The translations under genes and the position numbers were made by a program. This document shows, piece by piece, positions 1 through 9,249 of a stretch of 64,000 nt of DNA. This stretch comes from Eutreptiella sp. 'Long Island Sound 2002' (lineage: Eukaryota > Euglenozoa > Euglenophyceae > Eutreptiales > Eutreptiaceae), in the NCBI GenBank assembly GCA_964036045.1, contig OZ038383.1:7394430-7458429 (forward strand). Direction: 5' to 3'. The notes beneath the pieces are model-generated. The model was not told where the DNA came from. It did not search any database and saw only the letters and a list, made by a program, of their open reading frames with translations. The first letter of the stretch is position 1. The number at the start of each line of letters is the position of its first letter.

Positions 1-964
1 GAAGTGCAATACAATAGGTTTTCTTCGCCTGCGGCCGCCTGCAAAGCACAGCAAGCAATCCCAAAGCTCTTGAACATGCATCTTGCCCCACATGTCTCAA
101 CTCAAAAGGAAATGCAAACCATCACCATCAAAGTGCTGCATACCACGTGAGATAGATTGTTGGCAAATTGGCTTCGAACGACCTAGACTTTGTTCGCTAT
201 TGGACCAACGTACCTCAAGGTCCCAGAGCCAATTAGATCACATTTACGCCATGCTGGTCCGGTTGTTCTACCCTTTTTTTTTCTTCAGGGTGGTCCACGT
301 GGACGTCCACAATTTATTTTTGTTGCATGAAGATCACTTTCAGGGATCGCTCTACTTAGTGTCAAACAGCCGCCGGTTGCATCACCACATAGGGGTCTGT
401 CATCCAGGGATGTGCAAGGGGGGCAGGCGGGCTGAGACATCATACATGGAAGAGGCCTCCACCTCGGCGTTGAAGGTTTTCCCCGACCCCGTCCACCAGA
501 TGATGTCTGGGTTTCGTTTGGGTCAGCCTGGGTGGGAGGGTTGTCGCCAGGACATCCCTCTTTCTCATACCCGCAGCCCCGCTTCAGATCCTGAGAAAGG
601 GGGCAAGGATTCTGTGGGCCCTTGCGGCAGGTTTTCCAAGGGGGGGTGCATGTATACCCGCAGCCGGATGCCTCTCTGTTCAGTACGATGGGAAACTGTT
701 CGGCACACTGTGCCACATACTGGACAGCAGATGGCAAGTATTTGACAGTAGGAGTGGGTGTTCATGATTCTTTTGGAGTGCAAACCATCCACCCTTGGTC
801 CTTCTTCGCTCCTCTTTTCAATAAATAGGTGTCTTGATGGGAGTATACATCTTTTGGTGGTCTGAGCAGCACAGCTCCCCCCGTCAAACAGTTGTACCAT
901 TGGTACAAGTCACATATCAATCTCATGCCCCAAAAGGATTCGGGAATATACATACCCCCCCAAA
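1..964. other. Unassigned left edge
   Basis: Open frames occur here on both strands (for example 83-745 on + and 285-737 on -), but they overlap each other in opposite directions and show no motif I recognise. Upstream exons of the COQ9-type gene at 1452 should lie here or beyond the window edge, but I could not identify them. Confidence 0.3.
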
Positions 965-1255
965 AAAAATACGGAGATTTTTTGTCGACCCCCCTACCAC
1001 CGGACCCTCCCTCGCTACTAAGCTGGGGGCACAGAACTCCACTGCAACACCCCACGGTTGGCTGGTGCCTGGTGATTGCCAGGATGTTGTCCCGTTCTAC
1101 CCTTCCACATGCAACTCCGCGCCTCTCCCGGGGAAATCAAGGCACATCAACGTTTCCTCGTGCAAAAAAATAAACCATGGACAGGACGTCCCTTTCAGCA
1201 ACTGTAGGAGGGGGAACCCGCCATCAAGTCATGAGAAGAAGAGATTTTTAGGCAT
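965..1255 (+). repeat. Dispersed repeat R1, copy 1
   Basis: This stretch matches 2922-3050 and then 3450-3580 in the same order. Shared blocks include GGCACAGAACTCC, CTGGTGCCTGGTGATTGCCA, and a later block around AAGGCACATCAA followed by a CCATGGAC block and a GCCATCAAG block. Copy 1 is continuous; copy 2 is split by about 400 bp. No coding potential is evident, and no terminal inverted repeat was seen. Confidence 0.7.
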
Positions 1256-1451
1256 CCTGCATTAGGGGGAGGTGTCTAAATGCGTGCCGCACGCGACACA
1301 CAGGAAGCACCCTGAGTGCCCCCCAGTGGGAGTGTAAGTCTTTGCTCCTTTCCCGCGGCCCTGTAGCAAAGAAGCATCCACGTACTGGCCCGTTGCTCCT
1401 CCGCACCTACTGGTACCTGCATGTTCAGCGCCTCATGTCGGCTTTGCTCAG

Positions 1452-4400
1452 GCTATGGCGCTTCTCCTCCACCCATCAAGTATCGTGGACACGGCCCCGA
1501 AGGCCTTCTCCGCCATGGACGATATCTTCTACAACGTCGCTGTGGACCACAGCACTATGGTATCTCCAACGCGATGCCAGAGACATTTGTGCAGGGCGGA
1601 GGAATATTTTCTTCTGAGGAACGTTGAGTGGGTGAGTTATGAGATACCTCCGCCCCGGAGTACCTGTAAGCAGTCGAGTGAGTAAAGCACAGAGACAGCC
1701 CGGAGTAGGGAGACACAATTTCTCTCTTCCTCTTCCTTTGGTCTCTCCCTTCTGCTTCCTCTCAATATCTCGTCTGTGCTTTCCTTTCTTTGTCTCCGCT
1801 TTCTCGCTAATCGTTGTTCTTTTGCTGTCTCTCCTCTGTTGCATGTGTTGCATCATGTTCTCTCGTGTTGTCTGCCTCGACTGTTTTTTGTGCTTCTTGC
1901 CGTTTGTTGCGGGGTGTTTCTCAGCGAGCACACACACCCACACCCAAACCCACACCCAAACCCACACCCAAACCCACACCCACACCCACACGCACTAAGG
2001 ACTGGACTGCTGGACACCAAGAGTCTCACACCCGCGAAGGATGCATCACAGTGCATGGACGTCTCTTTCCTTCTTCTCGCTGCTTTCTTCCGGTGCTTCT
2101 TGTGGTTTCCGTTCTTGATCTGTGTCTGGATTCCATGTTGTCCCTGTTCTCTGCAGATGACCCGACATTTTGAGCGGGCTGGGCTGACCGCAATCTATGG
2201 AGCCACAGGTACTGTGCTTCAGCACCCCACCCCCCACCAGTCCCCAGTTATATTCGTATGCAGTCGTACCAGTGCCGGTGTTTGATGGTGTGTTCTGAGT
2301 CTGGGGTGCGTGTTTGTGTTCCGGCTACGCCGCACAGGAAGAGGGCAGGCAGACGCTGGGTCAGGATTTGAGCGCCGCATGGTTGCACTATTCTTTGCCT
2401 CAAGCAGAACCGGAAGGATGAACGCAGCAAAGTGGCTCGTGGTTCAAAGGTGCCATTGTGTAGGCCTCTTTCGTACAGCACGAACAGTAAGTTGGTGGAA
2501 TTTCGTCAAACATTGGAGGACAATAACGACGACAATGTCTAACTGGAGCTACAACCAAAGGCAAACAAGAGAATTGCGTTTGTAGGGGTTGCAACGTGCT
2601 ATCACTTCCTCCCCATTTTGGGGAACCTGCTACGGCTGGGGCTATGTTGCAATTTTGTCAATCCCCGGTTCAGGGCCCGGATGTGGTTACAGTAATTGCA
2701 GGGATTTTCTCCCATTTCGGGAGGACATTTCTCCACAGATGTACGCGAACACTCACAAAAACTCAAAATTTGGGCACATCCTCAATTTCCCCTTGCAACT
2801 GTGCACTGTGCAGATGTGCAGGAATTCCTTCATTCTGAGTGGTCCGCACATTTCTACCCCCAAGTCATTGCATTCAAACTGCCAAGAATGCAACTGGCAA
2901 TGCAAAGATGCAAAAAACAAAGATATGGGGATTTTGTGACGACCCCCAACGTCGCTCCCATGCCACGGGTGTCGGGGCACAGAACTCCGCTGAACACCCT
3001 CCAGGCTTTGCTGGTGCCTGGTGATTGCCAGGTCGTTCCACCTCCCCCCAGTCATGGTATGCCACGCTGCAAGGCCCCCTTGTGGGTTCCCCTTTTCCGT
3101 GGTTCGTTTCAATGCCTCCGTACACTGTCTGATGGACCCCCCTCTCGGGGGGCCTGGGTGCTTAACGCAAAGAAAGAAAGAAGGAAGGAAAGGAAAAACA
3201 TCCCGTTGCTTCACACCTCTCACCCCACCAAATGCGCACACCGCCACGGAGACGGCGACCAGAGGCTACGTGCAGTAACACACCCATCCAAAATTTGTCA
3301 CTGGTGAAGGAAAACACACGACCCTCCACCCGCAGTCGGTACTTCATAAATAAGGAGTTGGTCATTAGCCGCCGCCGGTCGGCACTGCCGGTAGTAAAAA
3401 GGACGGGCGGGGGCAGGCAGCTCCCCAAAAAGAGAACTGTCCTGCACCTTCAGCGCCTCTCGTAGTGAAATAAAGGCACATCAAAGTTTTCTCGTGCCAA
3501 AACACAAGCCATGGACGAGATTTCCCCTTCAGGAACTCTAGGAGGGGGGGCCTGCCATCAAGCAACGAGAGGAAGAGATGTGGCCACCGGACCTGCTGGG
3601 CCCGGTCCGTGGACCCCCCCCCCTCTCCCTCCTTTTTCAGATTGCATTGCGCATTGGAGGTTAAGACGGCGCGGATTTTCATGTGGAAGGGTTGTCACAA
3701 CGTACGACAACGATGCGGATCAAGGGAGTGCACTCATGGAGTGCACTCATGGAGTGCACTCAGTGCACTTTGCCACTTTAGGACGGCTGGGACACTGTCA
3801 TTCGTGATACGCATTCGCCTCAAGCGTGGAAGCCCCGCCCAGCCCCGCCTGCCCTCATCGTACCTTTTTAGAGGCGGGGGGGGCCTGGTCCAAGCATGTC
3901 AGCTCCCCCCACCCCCACCCCGGAAGCCACGCAAATCCTGGCGGACGCCTGCACACAGGGCACCCAAAGTGCGTTAACCCGGAAGTCCCAACCGGCAGAC
4001 CTGCTCCGCCTTTGATGGCCTCCCCGCCATTTTCTAAAGCCACTGTCGCCGCAAAGCCCAATGCCGGGCCCGCCGACAATGTCTGTTCCCCGTGATACAT
4101 AGCGCATAGCAATCAGTGCGAGGAGGCGTTCCTTTTCAGTCCCATGTGTTGTGTTGTGATCAGGCCCCCCTTCCCCGAGTTGTGCCAGACAGCAGGTGAG
4201 GGGCCCGAACGGAGCAGCGGCAAAGGGTCTTCCCTCCCCCCCCACATCGTTCCTCGTTCCCACTCCTTTTTGACCCTATGTGCCTTTGAATGGTTGCAAT
4301 CCAGTAGCTCTTGGTGTGCGGCTGTGTTACGTGGGTAGGTCTACCAAAGGTTCCACCTCCACCTCCGCTTAACTCAGCTTAGCTCTCCCCCCCCCCCCCC

Positions 4401-5387
4401 CCAACGCCCACCCACCCACCCGGTGGCATTGTTTTATTTCCCGTGCTGTCATCCTGTGCACTCGCGCATGCATCCCGCCTGGTCGTCACCTTTGCCCCTC
4501 TCCCACCGTTGGAGGGAAGGGGGCCAAGAGTGGGGGGCTTCAGCAGTCGGTGGGGACGTGGGTTGGGATGGATCCCCCGTGCGGTTTGGGGCGGCCACTG
4601 TCGGTCAAAATGACTAAGGAGTTGCTGGGGAACGGGCGAGAGCGGCTGCGTTGCAGACGTGGCCCCCGCATAGTGGGGTGGGGTCAGCCCCTCCCCATGG
4701 CAGGTGCGCTTGAGGTGAGGGGGGGGGGGGGGTTAACAGGGGGTTTCAAGAGTGGTTACTGGTCGTTGGAAAAGCTCTTCGGCCGCCAAATTCTTGTGGA
4801 TGCAAACCGGTTGGAGGGCCGTTGGACCCACCCATCCCCTTCCAATGCACCCATGACGAATTGCATTCTCATGGCGGGTTTTGCTCACCGCAGAGCTCTT
4901 TCTGTTGCAAGACAACAGCGAGGACCACGAGGCGACCTGGGAGTTCTTGCGGCGGCGGATTGGTGAGGGCAAGTGCGCCAAACAGACGGTGTGCCTATGT
5001 CTCATCCTGCTGCACCCGTTTAGGGGACGGTGGTAGAAGGTCGGCGCCGGGGAAGGGAAGCGTTCGAGTCCCCTGTGCTCTACACCTCACGTGATACATT
5101 TCTCATTTCTGGGCTTCAGGAGGTGGGGTGTGCTCCGAACAGACGGTTCTGTGCTCCGGCCGAGGGTTGGTGGAGCTTGGAGCCGATGTTGGTACGCTTC
5201 CGCCCCACTCTTTACTGGGCCCAACCTGACCAGGAGATGTACCACATGTACTTGCTGACCCTGCAGTCCATACCATGCCTCCCAATCTGCTCTTTTTTGC
5301 ACGTCCACCGCACATCCCACTGCTCTGGCAGGTGGAGATGCTGCCTTTGGCGCCGCTGTCAGCAATTGTTGGAATGTTCACCAGTAA
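1452..5387 (+). CDS. COQ9: COQ9-type ubiquinone biosynthesis protein, 3' part of a split gene
   Basis: COQ9 is a mitochondrial lipid-binding protein needed for the COQ7 hydroxylation step of ubiquinone synthesis (family knowledge). Four exons are proposed. Exon a 1452-1559 reads AMALLLHPSS...MDDIFYNVAVDHSTM. Exon b 2157-2208 reads MTRHFERAGLTAIYGAT. Exon c 4894-4962 reads ELFLLQDNSEDHEATWEFL then RRRI. A possible last exon at 5332-5387 reads GGDAAFGAAVSNCWNVHQ-stop. Joined, exons a-c match the COQ9 C-terminal half without gaps, including the 'YTRRA..AAIY..TEL...QD.S.DF..TWRFL..R' pattern of animal homologues. Introns are 1560-2156 (phase 0), 2209-4893 and 4963-5331 (phase 1), all GT...AG. The same frame continues upstream of 1452 (HVGFAQ, and KEASTYWP near 1368-1391), so exon a may start earlier. 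The N-terminal half was not found. The last exon is weaker: about 20 residues expected between RRRI and GDAAFG are missing, so a small exon may be overlooked. No stop or frameshift interrupts exons a-c. Confidence 0.82.
1926..1997. repeat. 12-bp CCCACACCCAAA-type minisatellite
   Basis: CCCACACCCAAA units repeat about six times and grade into CCCACA at the end. They lie in the pyrimidine-rich intron between COQ9 exons a and b, so the open frames seen across them are repeat artefacts. Confidence 0.85.
2922..3580 (+). repeat. Dispersed repeat R1, copy 2, split
   Basis: Left part 2922-3050 and right part 3450-3580 match copy 1 at 965-1255 in order. The intervening ~400 bp (3051-3449, including an AAAGAAAGAAGG run near 3170) is absent from copy 1. 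The whole copy sits inside the 2.7 kb COQ9 intron 2209-4893. Whether the middle is an insertion here or a deletion in copy 1 cannot be told from two copies. Confidence 0.65.
3581..4893. other. Rest of the long COQ9 intron
   Basis: Intronic by the COQ9 model. It contains three copies of GAGTGCACTCATG at 3727-3760, long C tracts (4386-4402), a G tract near 4719-4732 and the acceptor CACCGCAG ending at 4893. No separate gene is recognised. Confidence 0.5.
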
Positions 5388-5650
5388 GAACCCCTGATCT
5401 GTGTTGGGGTTGATTGCAGGGTCAAGTTAAGGGCATCCAAGAGCGCAGTGCCTTCTTATGCCGAGCATCTTCTAGGTGGCCCTGAGACCACAGCGTGGCC
5501 TGCAACACCGCAGCACTGGTGCACGCGGAACTTGTCATGGTAGACTTCTGGTACATTATGCGATCTTTATCCAAGCTATTGTCTCTGGGTGATACCACGA
5601 TGTGATTGTGTGAGCACGGGGCAGGGTGAGATGAGGTGAGGTGACGAGGG
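5388..5650. other. COQ9 3' flank
   Basis: Sequence between the proposed COQ9 stop and the mobile element. Nothing recognisable was seen; a short GAGGTGAGATG-type run occurs near 5628-5645. Confidence 0.4.
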
Positions 5651-6185
5651 AACGTTACTGCGCTGGGCGTGCGCTGGGCATCTTTTTAGGCCGAAATGCC
5701 CTCGACCAACACTGTGCTACGCAACCACTGTGATTCCTCCCTGCTCTGGGGACCCTACGAAGGCAGGGGCTATGTAGCCACTTTTGATTGCATTTGTTCA
5801 ACCTTCTGGTGCTATTGAGGTTCACCCCATATTATTCCTCTCCACGTGTTTGGACAACTGCTGATGCAAGCAACTCAGCTGCCATGCAAGATCAGGGAGG
5901 GGATGAGGTGACCAATTGTGCATTGTGCCGCCAGAAGCACACGGTGAATGTCATGAAAGTTATTGTGCTGAGTGCGTCAAGCCACACACTTGTGGGGACA
6001 TAACTGTTTATTTGGCACAATACATGTCACATGTCTTGAGGAAGTGGAGTTCACAGATTTGGTCTTATGTTGTGTGCTCTCTAGGGAAGGGTTTGGGGTT
6101 AAATCTTGTCTGCTTGAGGGGCCTCTGTAGGGCAGAGTAAAACTGGGGCTAAAGTCAGGATACAACAGTAGTGCGCCGGGCAAAC
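5651..6185 (+). mobile_element. PIF/Harbinger-related element copy A, internally deleted
   Basis: The left edge reads GGAACGTTA, then GCGCTGGGCATCTTTT (5671-5686). The right edge reads AGTAGTGCGCCGGGCAAAC (6167-6185). Copy B (52515-53260) has the same left (GGAACGTTAGCGCGCCGGGC) and right (AGTAGCGCGCCGGGCAAAC) edges. Copy A keeps the B-box-like zinc-finger block but lacks the DDE transposase block of copy B, so it is probably non-autonomous. It also contains one satellite-A-like unit at about 5750-5790 (GGGGACCC, AGGCAGGGGCTATGTAGCC). Confidence 0.6.
5890..6000 (+). pseudogene. B-box-like zinc finger remnant, frameshifted
   Basis: In one frame 5905-5935 reads GDEVTNCALCRQ. After a one-base shift the next 60 bases read GECHESYCAECVKPHTCG. 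Together this gives the order C-x2-C, C-x5-C-x2-C-x4-H-x-C. The same order occurs at 52890-52977 in copy B (CVLCCQ, then [19 protein letters not shown]), also with a shift between halves. Spacing resembles B-box zinc fingers of the CONSTANS type. It follows an acidic stretch in both copies. Function within the transposon is unknown; protein or DNA binding is inference. Confidence 0.6.
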
Positions 6186-6193
6186 GCTTCATT

Positions 6194-6307
6194 GAGGTGA
6201 GGTGAGGTGAGGTGAGGTGAGGTGAGGTGAGGTGAGGTGAGGTGAGGTGAGGTGAGGTGAGGTGAGGTGAGGTGAGGTGAGGTGAGGTGAGGTGAGGTGA
6301 GGTGAGG
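6194..6307. repeat. (GGTGA)n microsatellite
   Basis: About 23 perfect copies of a 5-bp unit immediately after the right end of element copy A. The two LTSPH-repeat open frames on the minus strand are produced by it and are not genes. Confidence 0.98.
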
Positions 6308-6518
6308 TTGCCTGGGTGATGTCCGCACGCCAGTGTAAAGATAATCATTATCCCTTGCAGCGTCTTTCGCTGCCCGCAGGGTCAGTGCCACCCTAGCGCC
6401 CAGGACAGCTGTGTGTTTCTGCTTCAGGGGTTCGAACCGGGTTCAGGCGTCCAGTCAGCTCTAATTCAGGTCCATGACGACTGAACTACGCAGTTTATCG
6501 CAGGGAGGGACTTGGGCA

Positions 6519-6580
6519 AGGGCAGGGGCAGGGGCAGGGGCAGGGGCAGGGGCAGGGGCAGGGGCAGGGGCAGGGGCAGG
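6519..6580. repeat. (GGGGCA)n microsatellite
   Basis: About ten copies of a 6-bp G-rich unit; it generates an artefactual Gly-Ala or Gly-Arg frame. Confidence 0.97.
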
Positions 6581-6589
6581 GAAGGGGCA

Positions 6590-8440
6590 AGGGGTCTTGG
6601 TGTTACAATGTCAATACCCGGTCCCGCACCTCACGGTTGCGGGTGCCCACGACCAGGGTGGCCTGGCGGCAACAGATTGCAGGCAGGTTACCAATTCTTC
6701 TGCCGGAGGGGAATTCCACGGCGCGGTTGGTCGAGCCCGCACAGTTTCAGCTTGTTGCTGACTTCTTGGGACGGTGGTCGTGTGCCGACCCCTGGTCAGT
6801 GGGTGCCACCAACACGAGTTGTCACCTTCACACAGCCATCGCAGATGCGCACGGACTTCTAAATGTGGTGCCGCTCTCTTGTGCCCTCGGCTGCGTTTCA
6901 AAGCCAGAAGGCTCCGGTTGTTGTTCTTTGTACAGCGCTGGTCAACGCCAGCATTCAGGAATCGGGTGGTGTGAGTCGATGGTTCCCCTCAGCAACGGTC
7001 TGCGGTGATTGAAGGCTTGGAAGGTCTGGAACGGGGGAACGGGGGCTCGGCGTTGACTAATGGAGTGGATGATGGAATTCTGGGTGCCTGAACTCTGGCT
7101 CCCTGACACCCGTGCCGTGCTGCACATACCAAATATGCTGCACAGAGCGGCGCATCTGCAGCTCATATCATTGAGCTGGTGGTGCTGTTATAGTCCCGTG
7201 AGCCTTATGGCCGCCTCCATGGGATGAGCATTGTCGACGTGATAGCCCCTGGTTGATATTGCTATCTAACCTTCCGAATGACATCCGTCTCTGGCGGCAA
7301 TTGTTGGTCTGTTGTTTGTGTTTTATCTTGGAAGAGCGTGCACTGTCACCTGAAGATCTTCCGGCTGATTCTGTCACTTCGATGGCGATCACGATACATG
7401 TGGGCCACAGAGTGCCTCACGGATCCTGCCTCTAATGATTGACCTGTGAGTTTGAGGTGGCTGTGCATTTTGGTCTGCCCTAAATAGTTTGACTGTTGTG
7501 GGCAGATGCACATCGCAATATTGCAAGGGGGCAACAGCGATCTTGCACCAAGTGGAGATATCTTCCTCTTGAGTTCAATGCACGACTCTCACAGCGCCGT
7601 TGGCCAAAGAAATGCACCCATGTGATGACTTCTTGCCTCGTTGTTGTCTTGGACTTCAAGCTGCATTCCGTAACCGGCACACCTAATTCTCTTTTGCAAT
7701 ACGCATCCAGTTGTTTTGTGTAGATTTCTTAGCGTGTTTGCTTGGGGACGGTCCTGTGTTCTGACGTTTTTGTGGGGAGACACACAGGCGCTTTTCGTGT
7801 GTCGCAATCAGTTGTCAATTTGTTTGAAAACAGCGTTGGGCATTAGTGTAACGCTTTTTTGTGTATGCATGCACCCTACCAGGCTTGTGCTCGAATAAAA
7901 CGCAAAGATGGAGTCAAACCCCCCCCCCCCCTGGTGCCCCTGGTGCTGAAGGTGCACAAGCTGGTGTTGATGGTCATGGCAGTGCCCATGTGGCTGGGGG
8001 AAGTCAGGACCGCCCACTAATGCTGCTTTCCAATGCAATTGGAGTGGATGTGTGTCTCATTGATATGTGCAACTGCTAGAAGACCAAACGAAAAAACATT
8101 TAGGTTCCAGAGGCCAGGATTTGTTGCTCTGCCAGAACCTTCCTGCAGTCATATCTCTGACAAATTGGCAGTTCAGCCAATTTTGCTCCCAGTAAAATGA
8201 TGCAGTTTTTTTCCCCCATGCTGAATGCACTGGTGCAGGTGTCAGGTTCCATTTCGATGTGTTTTGAGAAATCCATGAATTACTATCTCTACAGCAGGCC
8301 CCGACCACAAATGGGCTGTATCTTGGGCTATGCCGCTCAAATCCGATTCTGAGGGCAGCTAGTCTACCTGCAAACCCCTACATTTTGTGGTTCCCAACCT
8401 TCCAAACTGGCGAAACAGGCACCTAGACACGCGTATGTTG
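6590..8440. other. Unassigned DNA
   Basis: Short frames on both strands, none with a motif or exon pattern I can support. A C tract of 13 lies near 7919-7931. No RNA gene seen. Confidence 0.4.
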
Positions 8441-8454
8441 TAATTCGAGTATTT

Positions 8455-8640
8455 TTTTTTCTGCCGTAAATGCGTGTCACAAAAAAACCGTCACGCCTTA
8501 CGGGTTTACACGACGTACCGCAAAAAAAAACACGATTTGACAAAAATTGTTTCCACGCGTTTACCGCAAGAGAAACTACACGACGACAAATGTTACAAAA
8601 ATAATTACACGACCTTACGGCAAAGAAAAAAAAACCACTT
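8455..8640. repeat. A-rich TTACCGCAAAA-type degenerate repeat
   Basis: Degenerate units built on ACACGAC..TTACCGCAAAA recur every 25-40 bp. The same motif type fills 29955-30150. This block directly borders the left edge of satellite family A. Confidence 0.65.
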
Positions 8641-9249
8641 TTACTGAAAATGCATGCATGTAACCAATGTGCCTACCTGTGGGCCACTTCTGCTTCTGTC
8701 CCCCACGCTGAAGCGTTGGGGATCCCCCAGGCAGCAGGGGTTTTGTAGCCACCCGGCCCACTTGTGGGCCTTATCTGATTTTGTCCTGCGCTTTGAAGCG
8801 TTGAGGACCCCCCAGGCGGCAGGGGTTGTGTAGCCAGCTGGCCCCCCTTGTGGGCCACTTCTAATTTTGTCCCCCGCACTGAAGTGTTGGGGACCCCCCT
8901 GACAGTAGGGGTTATGTAGCCACCCGGCCCAATTGTGGGCCACCTCTGATTTTGTCCCCCGCTGTGAAGCGTTGGGGACCCCCCCAGGCGGCAGGGGTTA
9001 TGTAGCCACCCGGCCGGATTATGGGCCACCTCTGATTTTGTCCCCGCCCTGAAGCGTTGGGGACCCCCAGGCGGCAGGGGTTATGTAGCCACCCGGCCCA
9101 CTTGTGGGTCACCTCTGATTTTGTCCCGTGCACGGAAGTGTTGGTGACCCCCCAGGCGGCAGGGGTTCTGTAGCCGCAGTCCCCCTTGCAGGCCACTTCT
9201 ATTTTTGTCCCTCGCACCGAAGTGTTGGGTACCCCCCAGGTGGTAGGGG

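Noticed and set aside
83-745. 220-residue open frame at the left edge
   Set aside because: Overlaps a 150-residue frame on the other strand, lacks motifs, and does not match COQ9 N-terminal features.
4963-4992. Reading through the COQ9 donor site into GEGKCAKQT as coding
   Set aside because: There is slight similarity to the AKQV stretch of COQ9, but the GTGAGG donor at 4963 is strong and the phase fits the upstream exons; kept only as an alternative.
5977-6391. LTSPH-repeat proteins on the minus strand
   Set aside because: Translations of the (GGTGA)n microsatellite.
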